Translations under genes and position numbers: made by a program | Notes under the pieces: generated by a model | The model's input: the letters and a program-made list of their open reading frames with translations, nothing else | Told to the model about the DNA's origin: nothing | The model's database searches: none | Assembly (NCBI GenBank): GCA_036379955.1 | Contig: DASVFR010000010.1 | Location: 30,922-94,921 of the forward strand | From: VRUE01 sp036379955 | GTDB lineage: Bacteria > Actinomycetota > Thermoleophilia > Solirubrobacterales > 70-9 | Direction of reading: 5' to 3' | DNA length: 64,000 bases | In this document: positions 1-8,144 of the stretch, piece by piece | How positions within the stretch are numbered: position 1 is the first letter of the stretch | Layout: each line of letters opens with the position of its first letter

Positions 1-13
1 TCCCTGCGAGTTT

Positions 14-29
14 AGCGGCGCAAGCCGCT
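14..29 (-). terminator. Short hairpin at the end of the reductase gene
   Basis: AGCGGC and GCCGCT flank a GCAA loop and overlap the first base of the reductase stop codon on the minus strand. No U-tract follows, so it may be a weak or Rho-assisted end. Confidence 0.35.
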
Positions 30-1219
30 CACACGCCGGCGGGCTCGACCACGCGGAACTCGATGCCGGCGCCCTGGAGGCGAGCCAGCAGCGCGTCGCC
101 CATCGCCTGCGCGGTGGTCACCTGGCCCGCCGTCTCGGGCAGCTCGTCGAAGGCCAGGCAGAGGGCGGAGTGGGCGAGCATCTTGGCCGTCTCCCCGTAG
201 CCGGGGTCGCCGCCCGAGACCTCGGTCACGACTCGCTCTCCCCCGCCCTCGCCGACGAAGGTCACCTTGAACCAGCTCTGCGCCCGCACAGCTTCGCTCG
301 GCCCCTCCCCCGGCGATTTGAAGCGCAGCATCAGCTTGCGAGTTGGCGAGAAGGGCGCGAGCAGCGCTGCGGCGCCGACCCCTGCCCCGCCGCCGGCGAG
401 CGCGTAGAGGTGGCTGACGACGATGTTGTGGCCGTAGGAGAAGTCGGGGCCGTAGCGGTCGAGCGCGGCGGCCGAGCGGCGCACGATCGGCCCGTCGATG
501 GTCGGGAAGGGCGCCGTCCAGCCGCCGAGCCCCGCATCGCGGCGAAGCCGCGCCGGTGCCGAGTGGACCTTCCGTCCCGGGGGGCGCTGCTCCACCCGGC
601 GCCGCTGCCGCGCCGCGGCCATCGTCTGCCGCCCGCGCGCGAAGGCGTTGATCGCCGAGTGGTAGGTGCCGCCCGAGAACTGACCGCCGATCCGCACGTA
701 GCCGTTGACGATCAGCGGCACGCCCTCGGGGAGGTGCTTGACGGTGAAGTAGGCGCCGAGGTCGTGCGGGATCGAGTCGAAGCCGCAGCAGTGCACGAGG
801 CGCGCGCCGCTCTCCCGGGCCCGCTCGTGGTAGCCGAGCCAGATGCGGTCGACGAACTCCGGCTCGCCGGTGAGATCGACGTAGTCGGTTCCCACCGCCG
901 CGCAGGCAGCGACCAGCGGCTCTCCGTAGAGCGCGTAGGGCCCGACCGTGGTGGCGATCGCCTTCGCCGCCGCCGCGACCCGCGTCAGCGCCGTGGAGTC
1001 GGAGGCGTCGGCCTCGAGCAGGTCGGGTGTCCCAACCCCTTCGCCGAGGATCTCGTCAAGCTCGGCGCGCACCCTCTCCAGCTTCCCTCGGTTGCGCCCG
1101 ACCAGCGCCCAGCGCAGGCCCGCCGGCCCGTTCGCCGCCAGATAGCGAGCCGTCAACTCACCGGTGAACCCGGTGGCGCCAAAGAGCGCCAGGTCGTATT
1201 GCCGTGCCGCGGCCTCCAC
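29..1219 (-). CDS. Saccharopine dehydrogenase-like / trans-acting enoyl reductase family protein
   Basis: This is a 396-residue protein with an N-terminal Rossmann fold. The dinucleotide-binding motif GATGFTGE lies within the first 20 residues, followed by an Asp-containing second strand region (LLEADASD). Family members are NAD(P)-dependent oxidoreductases, including mycobacterial trans-acting enoyl reductases; the substrate here is unknown. The open frame extends upstream to 1807, but that part is antisense to the next gene. I chose the GTG at 1219 because it starts just before the Rossmann strand and has a CAGAAT box 8 nt upstream. It is divergent from the acidic-tail protein gene at 1290. 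Confidence 0.8.
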   Translation of the reverse strand: MEAAARQYDLALFGATGFTGELTARYLAANGPAGLRWALVGRNRGKLERVRAELDEILGEGVGTPDLLEADASDSTALTRVAAAAKAIATTVGPYALYGEPLVAACAAVGTDYVDLTGEPEFVDRIWLGYHERARESGARLVHCCGFDSIPHDLGAYFTVKHLPEGVPLIVNGYVRIGGQFSGGTYHSAINAFARGRQTMAAARQRRRVEQRPPGRKVHSAPARLRRDAGLGGWTAPFPTIDGPIVRRSAAALDRYGPDFSYGHNIVVSHLYALAGGGAGVGAAALLAPFSPTRKLMLRFKSPGEGPSEAVRAQSWFKVTFVGEGGGERVVTEVSGGDPGYGETAKMLAHSALCLAFDELPETAGQVTTAQAMGDALLARLQGAGIEFRVVEPAGV

Positions 1220-1289
1220 GTCGGCGCATTCTGCCTCAGGCGCCCGCCACTTGCACTTCGTACCTGGAGGATTACGATGGAATACCTCA

Positions 1290-1952
1290 ATGGCCGACGC
1301 TCCCGAACTGCCGCCGGACAGTCTCGAGCGGTACGTCCTGGACACGATCAAGGGGGCCTTCAAGTCACGCGAGGTGCTGGAAGCCGAGCGCCCCGACGAC
1401 GTGCCGCCCTTCGACGACGACCGCGCGATGTTGCAGAACTGGGCGACGCTGATCGGGCGCCAGGGCAGGCTGATCGCCCACCTCTCGGTGGTCCCGGAGA
1501 CGAGGACGGAGCTGCTCGAGCGGATGCCGGACATGCTCAACCGAGCGCCGGCGTGGATGAACGCCCACATGGAAGGCGTCGAAGAGATGACCCTGAAGCT
1601 CTTCATGCAGGGCATCGCGCAGACGATGGCCGAACACCGCAAGGCGATCGAACGCGTGGTCGAGGAGCAGGTCGCCGAGCCCGATGAGATCGAAGAGGCG
1701 CTCGCCGGAGCGCCCGTGCCCGCGGCGAGCGACGAAGAAGACCGCAGCGACCTGATGCAGGGCGTCGGCCTGGCGATGACCGCCCACACGAAGGCCCTGG
1801 TCGACATCGCCTACGACCTCGAACGGCAGGTGCGCAGCTTCCTCAAGGCGGGGATCGAGCAGATCGAGGAGGACGAGGAGGACGAGGAGGACTGGGACGA
1901 GGAGGGGGAGGAGTGGGACGAGGATGAGGACGACGAGGACTGGGACGACTGA
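1290..1952 (+). CDS. Hypothetical protein with poly-acidic C-terminal tail
   Basis: I do not recognise this 220-residue protein. The first 190 residues look helical and soluble, with no signal peptide or membrane segment. The last 30 residues are almost entirely Glu and Asp broken by a few Trp (EEDWDEE type). Such tails can bind basic proteins or cations, but no function follows from that. The ATG at 1290 is preferred over the ATG at 1276, which is in another frame; a TACGAT box lies 11 nt upstream and a GGAGG 19 nt upstream. Coding is supported by consistent third-position G/C. Confidence 0.65.
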   Translation: MADAPELPPDSLERYVLDTIKGAFKSREVLEAERPDDVPPFDDDRAMLQNWATLIGRQGRLIAHLSVVPETRTELLERMPDMLNRAPAWMNAHMEGVEEMTLKLFMQGIAQTMAEHRKAIERVVEEQVAEPDEIEEALAGAPVPAASDEEDRSDLMQGVGLAMTAHTKALVDIAYDLERQVRSFLKAGIEQIEEDEEDEEDWDEEGEEWDEDEDDEDWDD

Positions 1953-1959
1953 GGCCGGG

Positions 1960-1965
1960 TAAGGT
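1960..1965 (+). promoter_or_regulatory. Candidate -10 box (TAAGGT) of a leaderless transcript
   Basis: TAAGGT ends 7 nt before the GTG start at 1973 and no Shine-Dalgarno lies between them. The same spacing recurs at many starts in this window. Confidence 0.4.
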
Positions 1966-1972
1966 CCTCGGA

Positions 1973-2347
1973 GTGCCCGACTCTCCCTCTCAGCTGATCG
2001 ACGCGAGGATCGAGGAACTGGGCGACTGGCGCGGCGAGACGCTCGCCCGGATCCGCGCCCTCGTCAAGCAGGCCGACCCCGACGTCGTCGAGGAGTGGAA
2101 ATGGCGGGGCGTCCCGACCTGGTACCACGACGGAATCCTCTGCACCGGCGAGACGTACAAGAGCCAGGTGAAGATGACCTTCGCCAAGGGCGCCTCGCTC
2201 GACGACCCCGCCGGCCTCTTCAACTCCAGCCTCGAGGGGAACGTCAGGCGTGCGATCGACTTCCACGAGGGCGAGGAGATCGACGAGGAGGCATTGCGGG
2301 AGCTTATTCGCGCCGCCGTGGCGCTGAACGAGTCTTCCGCTCGCTGA
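1973..2347 (+). CDS. DUF1801 (YdhG/CyaY-like) domain protein
   Basis: This 124-residue protein matches the DUF1801 family. It has the EEWKWRGVPTW segment near residue 40, followed by a glycine/threonine-containing strand and KMTFAKGASLDDP near residue 70. The fold resembles frataxin-like CyaY, but family members have no agreed biochemical role. It begins with GTG at 1973, 20 nt after the preceding gene, with its own candidate -10 box. It is probably a soluble cytoplasmic protein. Confidence 0.8.
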   Translation: MPDSPSQLIDARIEELGDWRGETLARIRALVKQADPDVVEEWKWRGVPTWYHDGILCTGETYKSQVKMTFAKGASLDDPAGLFNSSLEGNVRRAIDFHEGEEIDEEALRELIRAAVALNESSAR

Positions 2348-2387
2348 CCGCATCGAGGGGCCTGTCGTCTCCGCCGGCGGGCGACCC

Positions 2388-2393
2388 TATTCT
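2388..2393 (+). promoter_or_regulatory. Candidate -10 box (TATTCT) for the helicase gene
   Basis: TATTCT ends 9 nt before the TTG start at 2403; there is no Shine-Dalgarno. This supports a leaderless TTG start. Confidence 0.4.
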
Positions 2394-2402
2394 TGCCGGC
2401 CC

Positions 2403-4070
2403 TTGTACGACGCCTCTCAGCACCCGATCGGCGGCGGGGCACGCGCCCGATCGCTTCCGGAATGGCCCAGCGCCAGACCTCTCCGCTCGTGGCAGGAGGA
2501 GGCGACCGAGGCCGTGCGGGCGCACTCGGCCACCAGCTTCCTGGCCTCGGCTACGCCGGCCGCCGGCAAGACCACCTTCGGCCTGCACATCGCCCATCGA
2601 ATGCTGAGCGCCGGGTTCGTCTCGCGCGTCGTCGTGGCCGCTCCCACCACCCACATCTGCCGCCAGTGGGCTGCCGATGCGGGCCGCTACGGCATCGACC
2701 TCGAGCCGAACAGGCCAAACTCCGACGGGCCGGAGTCGGCCGACTTCCACGGCGTCGCCGTCACCTACCAGACGATCGCGGCCGGGCCGGATACGCACCG
2801 GCTGACCGCCGGTCGCCGGTCGACCCTGCTGATCGCCGACGAGCCGCACCACATGGGCGATCAGGCCGCCTGGGGCCTGCAGACCCGCAGGGCCTTTAAC
2901 GACGCCCGCTTCCGGCTGCTTCTCTCGGGCACGCCCTTCCGCTCCGACAACTCGGCGATTCCCTGGGTCGACTACGACGAGGACGGGCTCAGCCAGGCCG
3001 ACTACGTCTACGGCTATCCCCAGGCGTTGGTCGACCGGGTGTGTCGCCCGATTGCCTTTCTGCCGTACGACGGCGAGATGGAGTGGCTCTCGGACGGCCG
3101 GCTGCGCAGCGCCGACTTCGACCTCGTCCTGCCGGCGGCGGAGGCGGCTCGGCGCCTGCGGACGGCGCTCAGCCCGGACGGCGAATGGATGGGAGAGGTG
3201 CTGCGCGACGGCGACGCCAAGCTGAGCGAGGTGCGCGCCGACGGGCACCCTGACGCGGGCGGCCTGGTCATCGCCTCCGATCAGGATCACGCACGGGCGA
3301 TCGCGGCGCGGCTCGAGTCGGTCTCGCGAGAGCACCCCGAGCTGGTGATGAGCGACGAGCCCGACGCCAGCCGGCGCATCGCCGAGTTCGCCCGCTCCGA
3401 TCGACGCTGGCTGGTCTCGGTCCTGATGGTCTCGGAGGGCGTCGACATCCCCCGCCTGCGGGTCGGGGTCTATGCGACGGCGGCCCGGACCGAGCTCTTC
3501 TTCCGCCAGGTGGTCGGTCGCTTCATCCGGACCACCCCGGGGCCGCGCCGTCAGATGAGCTACCTCCTGATGCCGGCCGACCCGCGGCTGAAGGCGCTTG
3601 CGCACGAGATCGAGCTGGAGCGCCGCCACGCGCTCGACCTCGCGCCGGACGCCGAGGAGGACGAGGGCGAAGAGATGGACGACCTCGACCAGCAGCGCGA
3701 GCCGGGCGACGGATTCGCCGCCCTGAGCTCGGGCGACGCCGAGCTGGACGAGGCGATCATGAGCGGGACCGCGCTCCAGCTCTTCCCGACCGATGACCCC
3801 GAGCCGGCGAAGAAGGCAGCTGGCCTGACCGGGCCAGAAGCCGCGTCGGAGGACCCCGAGCCCGAGCGGGAGTCGGCCTACGCGACCCGGGAGCGGCTGC
3901 GCGCCGAGCGCAGGCGCCTAGTCGCCGACGTTTCGCGTCGCACCAACAAGTCGCACCGGGAGGTCCAGGCCCGCATCAATCGCGCCACCCGGGCCCGTTC
4001 GGTCGCCAGCGCCACCATCGAGCAGCTCGAGCGCGGCAACGCGATGCTGCGCCGCGAGCTGCGCCGGTGA
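2403..4070 (+). CDS. Superfamily 2 DEAD/DEAH-box helicase
   Basis: This 555-residue protein carries a Walker A motif (ATPAAGKT, residues 50-57), a DEPHH motif II near residue 146, the SGTPFR motif III region near residue 175, and motif VI (RQVVGRFIR) near residue 370. These define an SF2 ATPase of the restriction-helicase/DEAD type. Acidic stretches follow at residues 415-440. The C-terminus holds a basic, helical segment with a repeated-Arg pattern. No nuclease or methylase domain is visible, so it may be a stand-alone DNA or RNA translocase. The TTG start at 2403 fits the upstream -10 box; a later start is possible. Confidence 0.85.
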   Translation: MYDASQHPIGGGARARSLPEWPSARPLRSWQEEATEAVRAHSATSFLASATPAAGKTTFGLHIAHRMLSAGFVSRVVVAAPTTHICRQWAADAGRYGIDLEPNRPNSDGPESADFHGVAVTYQTIAAGPDTHRLTAGRRSTLLIADEPHHMGDQAAWGLQTRRAFNDARFRLLLSGTPFRSDNSAIPWVDYDEDGLSQADYVYGYPQALVDRVCRPIAFLPYDGEMEWLSDGRLRSADFDLVLPAAEAARRLRTALSPDGEWMGEVLRDGDAKLSEVRADGHPDAGGLVIASDQDHARAIAARLESVSREHPELVMSDEPDASRRIAEFARSDRRWLVSVLMVSEGVDIPRLRVGVYATAARTELFFRQVVGRFIRTTPGPRRQMSYLLMPADPRLKALAHEIELERRHALDLAPDAEEDEGEEMDDLDQQREPGDGFAALSSGDAELDEAIMSGTALQLFPTDDPEPAKKAAGLTGPEAASEDPEPERESAYATRERLRAERRRLVADVSRRTNKSHREVQARINRATRARSVASATIEQLERGNAMLRRELRR

Positions 4071-4107
4071 GGTCGGCTTCGGGTCATCGACAGATACCAG
4101 TAGCGCC

Positions 4108-5184
4108 TCAGAATCCGTGGCTGGAAAGGCGCAGGCCCCCTCGGTGCTTCTCACCGCTGATCGCTCTCAGCGCCGGCACCATCTCGCTGGTGACCAGCCC
4201 TTGCTCGGCGGTGAGCTCGTCGACGATCTCGAAGGCGGAGGCGATTCGGTCGGGGGAGTCGACGACGACGGTTACCATCGGGACGTGGCGGCGAAGCTGG
4301 AGGAGGCGGTCGCCGTGGGGGGCGTGGTCGCCGTGGAAGCCCCAGATGCCTCGTAGGGAGGTGGCGCCGGCGGCGCCGGATTCGCGCAGGCGGTGGACGA
4401 GGGCGGAGTGGATCGGTCGCTTGCCTTGCGTCGCGGCCTCGGAGGTGTAGACCATCAGCTTCTGCCAGACGTCCATCCCGTGCTCGTCCTTCGAGGGCAG
4501 CGCGTGGGGGCGCTCGATCGGCTCGCCGTCGCGCTTGCAGACCCGCACCCGCTCCAGAGTGAGCAGCGGCCGGCGCAGGAGGGCGCCGAGCTCCGACAGG
4601 ACGCGGGCGATCCGCTCTCCCGAGCCGACGGCGATCACCATCGTCGGCACCTCGCGGTTGCGGGAAAGGAAGCCGGCGCGCTCGCGCTCGCCACGGGCGG
4701 TCCCGTCGACGCCGAGCAGCGCCGTCGCCCCGGCGATCCCGCGGCGATGCAGCAGGTCGCAGATCGCGACGAAGGCGGGCTTCCCGTCGACCTTCTCTTG
4801 GCGTCCCACGTAGACGGTCAGCTTCGTCGCCTCGCGCAGCTCCTCGGGAAGCGCGAGCTCGCCGATCTCGCCGCTCAGCAGGCGGGCGCGCTCGAGCGTG
4901 ATCAGGCCGCGGCGCTTCATCGCCGCCACGTCGTCCAGCACGGCCTCGATCCGCTCCCGCGCGTCGACCGCGACCGAGACGACCGGCAGGTCCTCGGAGA
5001 GGCTGAGCAGGCGATCGGTGCGCAGGTGGTGCTTGAGGCCGAACCCCTCGGCGCCGCGCAGCAGGACGCTGGTCTCGATCTTCGTGCGCCCGTAGAGGTC
5101 GAGCAGCGCGTCGGCGACCAGCTCGCCGTCGACCCGGTCGCGCTCGCCGAAGTAGGTCGTGAGCTTGAGGCAGTCCTCGTTCAC
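4108..5184 (-). CDS. Triple DUF190 domain protein, fluoride operon
   Basis: This 358-residue protein contains three tandem DUF190 units, starting near residues 5, 125 and 245. Each has a KLTxYxGE/Q-type first strand, a LLxRxGIxGAT-type helix and a PVVxVxVDxxERI strand. DUF190 proteins have a PII-like ferredoxin fold and are commonly encoded beside CrcB/FluC. Family members usually have one unit, so the triplication is notable. The GTG start at 5184 overlaps the TGA of the upstream crcB by 4 bp, indicating translational coupling. I infer a regulatory or accessory role in fluoride export. Confidence 0.8.
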   Translation of the reverse strand: MNEDCLKLTTYFGERDRVDGELVADALLDLYGRTKIETSVLLRGAEGFGLKHHLRTDRLLSLSEDLPVVSVAVDARERIEAVLDDVAAMKRRGLITLERARLLSGEIGELALPEELREATKLTVYVGRQEKVDGKPAFVAICDLLHRRGIAGATALLGVDGTARGERERAGFLSRNREVPTMVIAVGSGERIARVLSELGALLRRPLLTLERVRVCKRDGEPIERPHALPSKDEHGMDVWQKLMVYTSEAATQGKRPIHSALVHRLRESGAAGATSLRGIWGFHGDHAPHGDRLLQLRRHVPMVTVVVDSPDRIASAFEIVDELTAEQGLVTSEMVPALRAISGEKHRGGLRLSSHGF

Positions 5185-5546
5185 AGAAGCCCTCCGAGCG
5201 CGCGGCCGAGCGCCGCGGCGGCGAGGCCGACGGCGACGCTGACGAGGACGTTGGCGAGGGCCAGCCCCCACTCGCTGTCCTCGCCGAGCCTGTGCGTCTC
5301 CAGCATCCAAGTGGAGAAGGTCGTGTAGGAGCCGATGGTGGCGGTGCCGGCGAGCAGAAAGGCGTCGCCTTCCAGCGAGGCGCCGAGCAGGATCCCGAGC
5401 ACGAAGGCTCCACTGACGTTCACCGCCAGCGTGCCGAGGGGGAAGTCACGGCCGGCGCGCGAGGCGACCGTGACGTCGAGCAGGAAACGGCCGAGCGCGC
5501 CGACGCCGCCGAGCGCGGCGATCCCCAGCCAGAGGAGCGGGTTCAC
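5181..5546 (-). CDS. crcB: Fluoride channel CrcB/FluC, second subunit
   Basis: This 121-residue membrane protein has four predicted helices. It shows the FluC signatures GALGRF near residue 17, NVSGAFVLG near residue 43 and TTFSTW near residue 75; the phenylalanine and threonine residues of the last motif line the fluoride path. CrcB forms dual-topology dimers that let fluoride leave the cell. Two adjacent unequal copies often make a heterodimer. Its GTG start overlaps the stop of the upstream copy by 4 bp and its own stop overlaps the DUF190 gene. Confidence 0.9.
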   Translation of the reverse strand: MNPLLWLGIAALGGVGALGRFLLDVTVASRAGRDFPLGTLAVNVSGAFVLGILLGASLEGDAFLLAGTATIGSYTTFSTWMLETHRLGEDSEWGLALANVLVSVAVGLAAAALGRALGGLL

Positions 5547-5944
5547 GTCCCCACCCGCGGTCTGCGCACCAACGTGGTCGAGACGTAGACCCCGGCGAAG
5601 CCGGCGAGCACCGAGCCGATGCCGTAGGTGGCCGCGAGCCCATAGCGGCCGGCGTCGAACATCTTCAACAGCTCGACCTGGACCGTCGAGAACGTCGTCA
5701 GGGCGCCGCAGAGGCCAGTGCCGAGCAGCGGCCGGCGGTAGGTCGAGAGCGGCAGCCGCTCCTGCAGCCTGGTGGCGAAGTAGCCGAGCGCGAAAGCGCC
5801 GGCCACGTTGACGAGGAACGTCGCCCAGGGCCAGGCGGGCGAGCCGCCGCCGAGGACTTCGACCACCCCCACCCGCAGCATGGACCCGGCGGCGCCGCCG
5901 GCGAAGATCGCCGCCAGCTCGCGTCGGTCAGTGAAGGTCCACAC
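5543..5944 (-). CDS. crcB: Fluoride channel CrcB/FluC, first subunit
   Basis: This 133-residue, four-helix membrane protein has AGSMLRV near residue 20, NVAGAFALGY near residue 45 and LTTFSTVQVE near residue 83, all FluC-type. It is the first gene of the crcB-crcB-DUF190 operon and overlaps the next by 4 bp. The GTG at 5944 has an AAGGAG about 9 nt upstream. The two copies differ enough to suggest a heterodimeric channel with opposite membrane orientations. Confidence 0.88.
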   Translation of the reverse strand: MWTFTDRRELAAIFAGGAAGSMLRVGVVEVLGGGSPAWPWATFLVNVAGAFALGYFATRLQERLPLSTYRRPLLGTGLCGALTTFSTVQVELLKMFDAGRYGLAATYGIGSVLAGFAGVYVSTTLVRRPRVGT

Positions 5945-6033
5945 AGCGCAGGCTCCTTTCGCCCATGGCGTTCTCGGCGGAGAAGCCTTTCAGAGCGCGT
6001 TACGCTCTCGCCTTGCCGGACGAGGGGATCAGA

Positions 6034-6231
6034 GTGCGACGGGCCGAGGCGGGCGACGTGCCGGCGGTGCTGGCGCTGTGGGAACGCGAACGAAGCGGGC
6101 ACCTGCGCGACCGCGGCGCCCGTCGCGTCACCGCCCTCGTCGCCTTCGAGGACGAGCGGGCAGGGGGATTCTGGGAGGCCGTCGGCTACCCGCGCGATCG
6201 CGAGATCGGCCGGCGGGTGCGGAATCTCTGA
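6034..6231 (+). pseudogene. GNAT acetyltransferase remnant with internal in-frame deletion
   Basis: The 65 residues begin like a GNAT protein (RRAEAGDVPAVLALWERE) and then jump at once to a GNAT C-terminus (RGARRVTALVAFEDE, then FWEAVGYPRDREIGR). The central half with the acetyl-CoA motif A (R/Q-x-x-G-x-G/A) is missing. The intact family is about 145-150 residues. The GTG at 6034 has GAGGGG 6 nt upstream. An ATG at 5965 is in frame but would add an unusual leader. Without motif A it cannot bind acetyl-CoA in the usual way. Confidence 0.6.
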
Positions 6232-6240
6232 AGTCGGCCC

Positions 6241-6375
6241 TCAGGGCGCCGGCTTGCGCGCTCCGAAGGCGGCGAAGCCCGGCTGCGGCCCCACCCACGC
6301 CTCGACGTCCTGGTCCGGACGCAGGGCGCGGAAGGGACCCGCGCAGACGTTGGCGGGCCGGCTTGCCATCGCCAT
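6241..6375 (-). CDS. Possible 44-residue ORF coupled to DUF2252 gene
   Basis: The ATG at 6375 shares its A with the TGA of the DUF2252 gene (TGATG), which would allow reinitiation. The product is small, Ala/Pro-rich and matches nothing I know. It could be noise; the coupling is the only support. Confidence 0.25.
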   Translation of the reverse strand: MAMASRPANVCAGPFRALRPDQDVEAWVGPQPGFAAFGARKPAP

Positions 6376-7778
6376 CAGGAAGGCTCGGAGACCTCGACCC
6401 GGCCCTCCGCCGCGGCAGCCTTCAGCGCCTCGTAGTCGCGCTCGTTCTGGTCGGCATAGGCCTCGGCGAAGGCAGCCATCGCCACGTCGAATTTGTCGCT
6501 CTTGCCGAGGTAGGCGGCGATCGCGATGCGATCGCCGCTGCGGGCGTGAGCGTGGGCGAGAGTGGTGCCGCAGATCTGGGCGTAGGCGGTCATGGCTTTC
6601 GGGTCCATGCCCTCGACCCTCGCCGAGCCCTTCTGATCCCAGAGCTGGCGCACGTAGAAGTCGCGCTGCTTGCCGTCGAGGCCCTTCGCTTTGACCCAGC
6701 CGAGCAGGATGTCGCTGGCGGTCTGAGTGAGGCGCTGGCCCTGCACCACCCGCTCGCCCTGGTTCTCGAAGGGGCTCGGCTTCGCGTAGGGCTCGAGCAC
6801 GGACCGCTGGGCTTCCTTGGCCTGGAGGAAGAGGGGATCGCCGCCGTCGCGGCCCAGCAACAGCGCGACGAAGGCGCGCGTGCCGACGCTGCCCACCCCC
6901 ACCACCTTGAGCGCCGCGTCGACGAAGCGGTAGCTGTCGAGCAGGACCCGGCGATCCTCCGAAAGCGTGTCGCGGTAGGCGGCGAGCACCTCCAGCACCC
7001 GCGCTTCCACGTCGTCGCGGGTGTCCTCGACCAGGTCGCCCATCGGCACTATCAGCGGCGGTTCGCTGACGATGCGCGGTTCGCCGTCCACTTCGTGGGT
7101 CAGCTTCGAGAGGGCGCGCATCCTGTCCTTCGCCTGGGTCTTGGCCAGGTTGCGCCTGAAGGCCTCGCGCTCCTTCTTGCCGGCCGCGGCGCCCCAGCGC
7201 TCGGCGACCGTCGACACGTCCATCTTCGTGTACCAGACGTCGAGGTTGCCGAGCTCGGCCAGTCGCCGCATCGCCGCCCGGTACTCCTCGGCCATCGCGG
7301 CGACGATCGCCCGCCGCTCGCGCCTGCCGAAGGCGCTCGCCCGTCCGGCGACGGCGAAGCTGGCGGCGAGTCGCATCACGTCCCACTCCCACGGGCCAGG
7401 CAGCGTCTCGTCGAAGTCGTTGACGTCGAAGACGAGCTCGCGGTCGGGCGAGGCGAAGGCGCCGAAGTTGGAGAGGTGGGCGTCGCCGCAGAGCTGCGCC
7501 TCGAAGCCGCTGCGCGGGGAGCCGGCCAGGTCGGCCGCCATCACCGCGGCGGCGCCCCGGTAGAAGGCGAAGGGCGAGGCGAGCATGCGGCCGTAGCGCA
7601 GCGGCACCAGCTGGCCGACACGGGTCACGGCCTGACGCTCGAGCAGCTCAACCGGGTCGGCGCGGTCGGCGGCCGGTGCCCACCCCGCGTGGTCGGAGCG
7701 CGGGGCGGCGCGGCGTGCGGCGCGGCCGGCTTCGGCCCGCTCGGCCGGGGTCGCGGCGCTGTGCGGCACGGGCTTCAT
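6375..7778 (-). CDS. DUF2252 family protein
   Basis: This 467-residue protein is a typical DUF2252 member. It has RYGRMLASPFAFYRG near residue 60, CGDAHLSNFG near residue 97 and DVNDFDETLPGPWEWD near residue 117. The GDxHxxN and DxND/DFDE pattern resembles the catalytic core of aminoglycoside phosphotransferase-like kinases, so a kinase-like fold is a reasonable inference. The natural substrate is unknown. No signal peptide or membrane segment is visible. It is monocistronic apart from the small coupled ORF. Confidence 0.88.
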   Translation of the reverse strand: MKPVPHSAATPAERAEAGRAARRAAPRSDHAGWAPAADRADPVELLERQAVTRVGQLVPLRYGRMLASPFAFYRGAAAVMAADLAGSPRSGFEAQLCGDAHLSNFGAFASPDRELVFDVNDFDETLPGPWEWDVMRLAASFAVAGRASAFGRRERRAIVAAMAEEYRAAMRRLAELGNLDVWYTKMDVSTVAERWGAAAGKKEREAFRRNLAKTQAKDRMRALSKLTHEVDGEPRIVSEPPLIVPMGDLVEDTRDDVEARVLEVLAAYRDTLSEDRRVLLDSYRFVDAALKVVGVGSVGTRAFVALLLGRDGGDPLFLQAKEAQRSVLEPYAKPSPFENQGERVVQGQRLTQTASDILLGWVKAKGLDGKQRDFYVRQLWDQKGSARVEGMDPKAMTAYAQICGTTLAHAHARSGDRIAIAAYLGKSDKFDVAMAAFAEAYADQNERDYEALKAAAAEGRVEVSEPS

Positions 7779-7826
7779 GTTAGGCGGGTGCCGAGCTCGG
7801 GCGAGCCGGCGCCGTAGGGCCCGGCA

Positions 7827-8144
7827 CTAGAGCCCCAGCAGCTGTTTCTTCTTGGCCTCGAAGTCCTCGGGCGAGATCACGCCCTCGTCGCGGAGCTTGG
7901 CCAGCTTCTCGAGCTCGACCGTGTAGTCGCCGGCGGTGGCAGCGGGCGCCGAAGCCACCTGCGGAGGCGCTTCTTCGACCGGCGCTTCTTCCCCGCCCGC
8001 GGGCTGGAAGTCCTGGCGCGCGCCCATCTTCTCCTGCACGTAGGAGCGGCGGCGCTGCATCCGCGACATCGTCCTGTACTGCTGGCGGGTCCGCATCCGC
8101 ATCGCCGCCCGGTTGGCGAGCAGGCCTCCTTCGCCTAGTCCCAT
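7827..8144 (-). CDS. SHOCT domain protein
   Basis: This 105-residue protein has a basic N-terminal half (MRTRQQYRTMSRMQRRR) and a Pro/Ala/Glu linker. It ends with a SHOCT domain of about 30 residues (LEKLAKLRDEGVISPEDFEAKK). SHOCT is a short C-terminal oligomerisation module found in many unrelated proteins. Its ATG shares the A of the upstream TGA, so it is translated with the DUF6325-like gene. Confidence 0.85.
   Translation of the reverse strand: MGLGEGGLLANRAAMRMRTRQQYRTMSRMQRRRSYVQEKMGARQDFQPAGGEEAPVEEAPPQVASAPAATAGDYTVELEKLAKLRDEGVISPEDFEAKKKQLLGL

Noticed and set aside
1220..1807. N-terminal extension of the reductase frame to 1807
   Set aside because: It is the antisense of the acidic-tail protein gene and encodes Ser/Arg-rich junk; the fold starts just after the GTG at 1219.
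5945..6033. Fluoride riboswitch upstream of crcB
   Set aside because: A GC-rich imperfect hairpin is present, but I could not find the conserved fluoride riboswitch core (GGxGAUGG ... CUGAUGxCUCCUA) on the minus strand.
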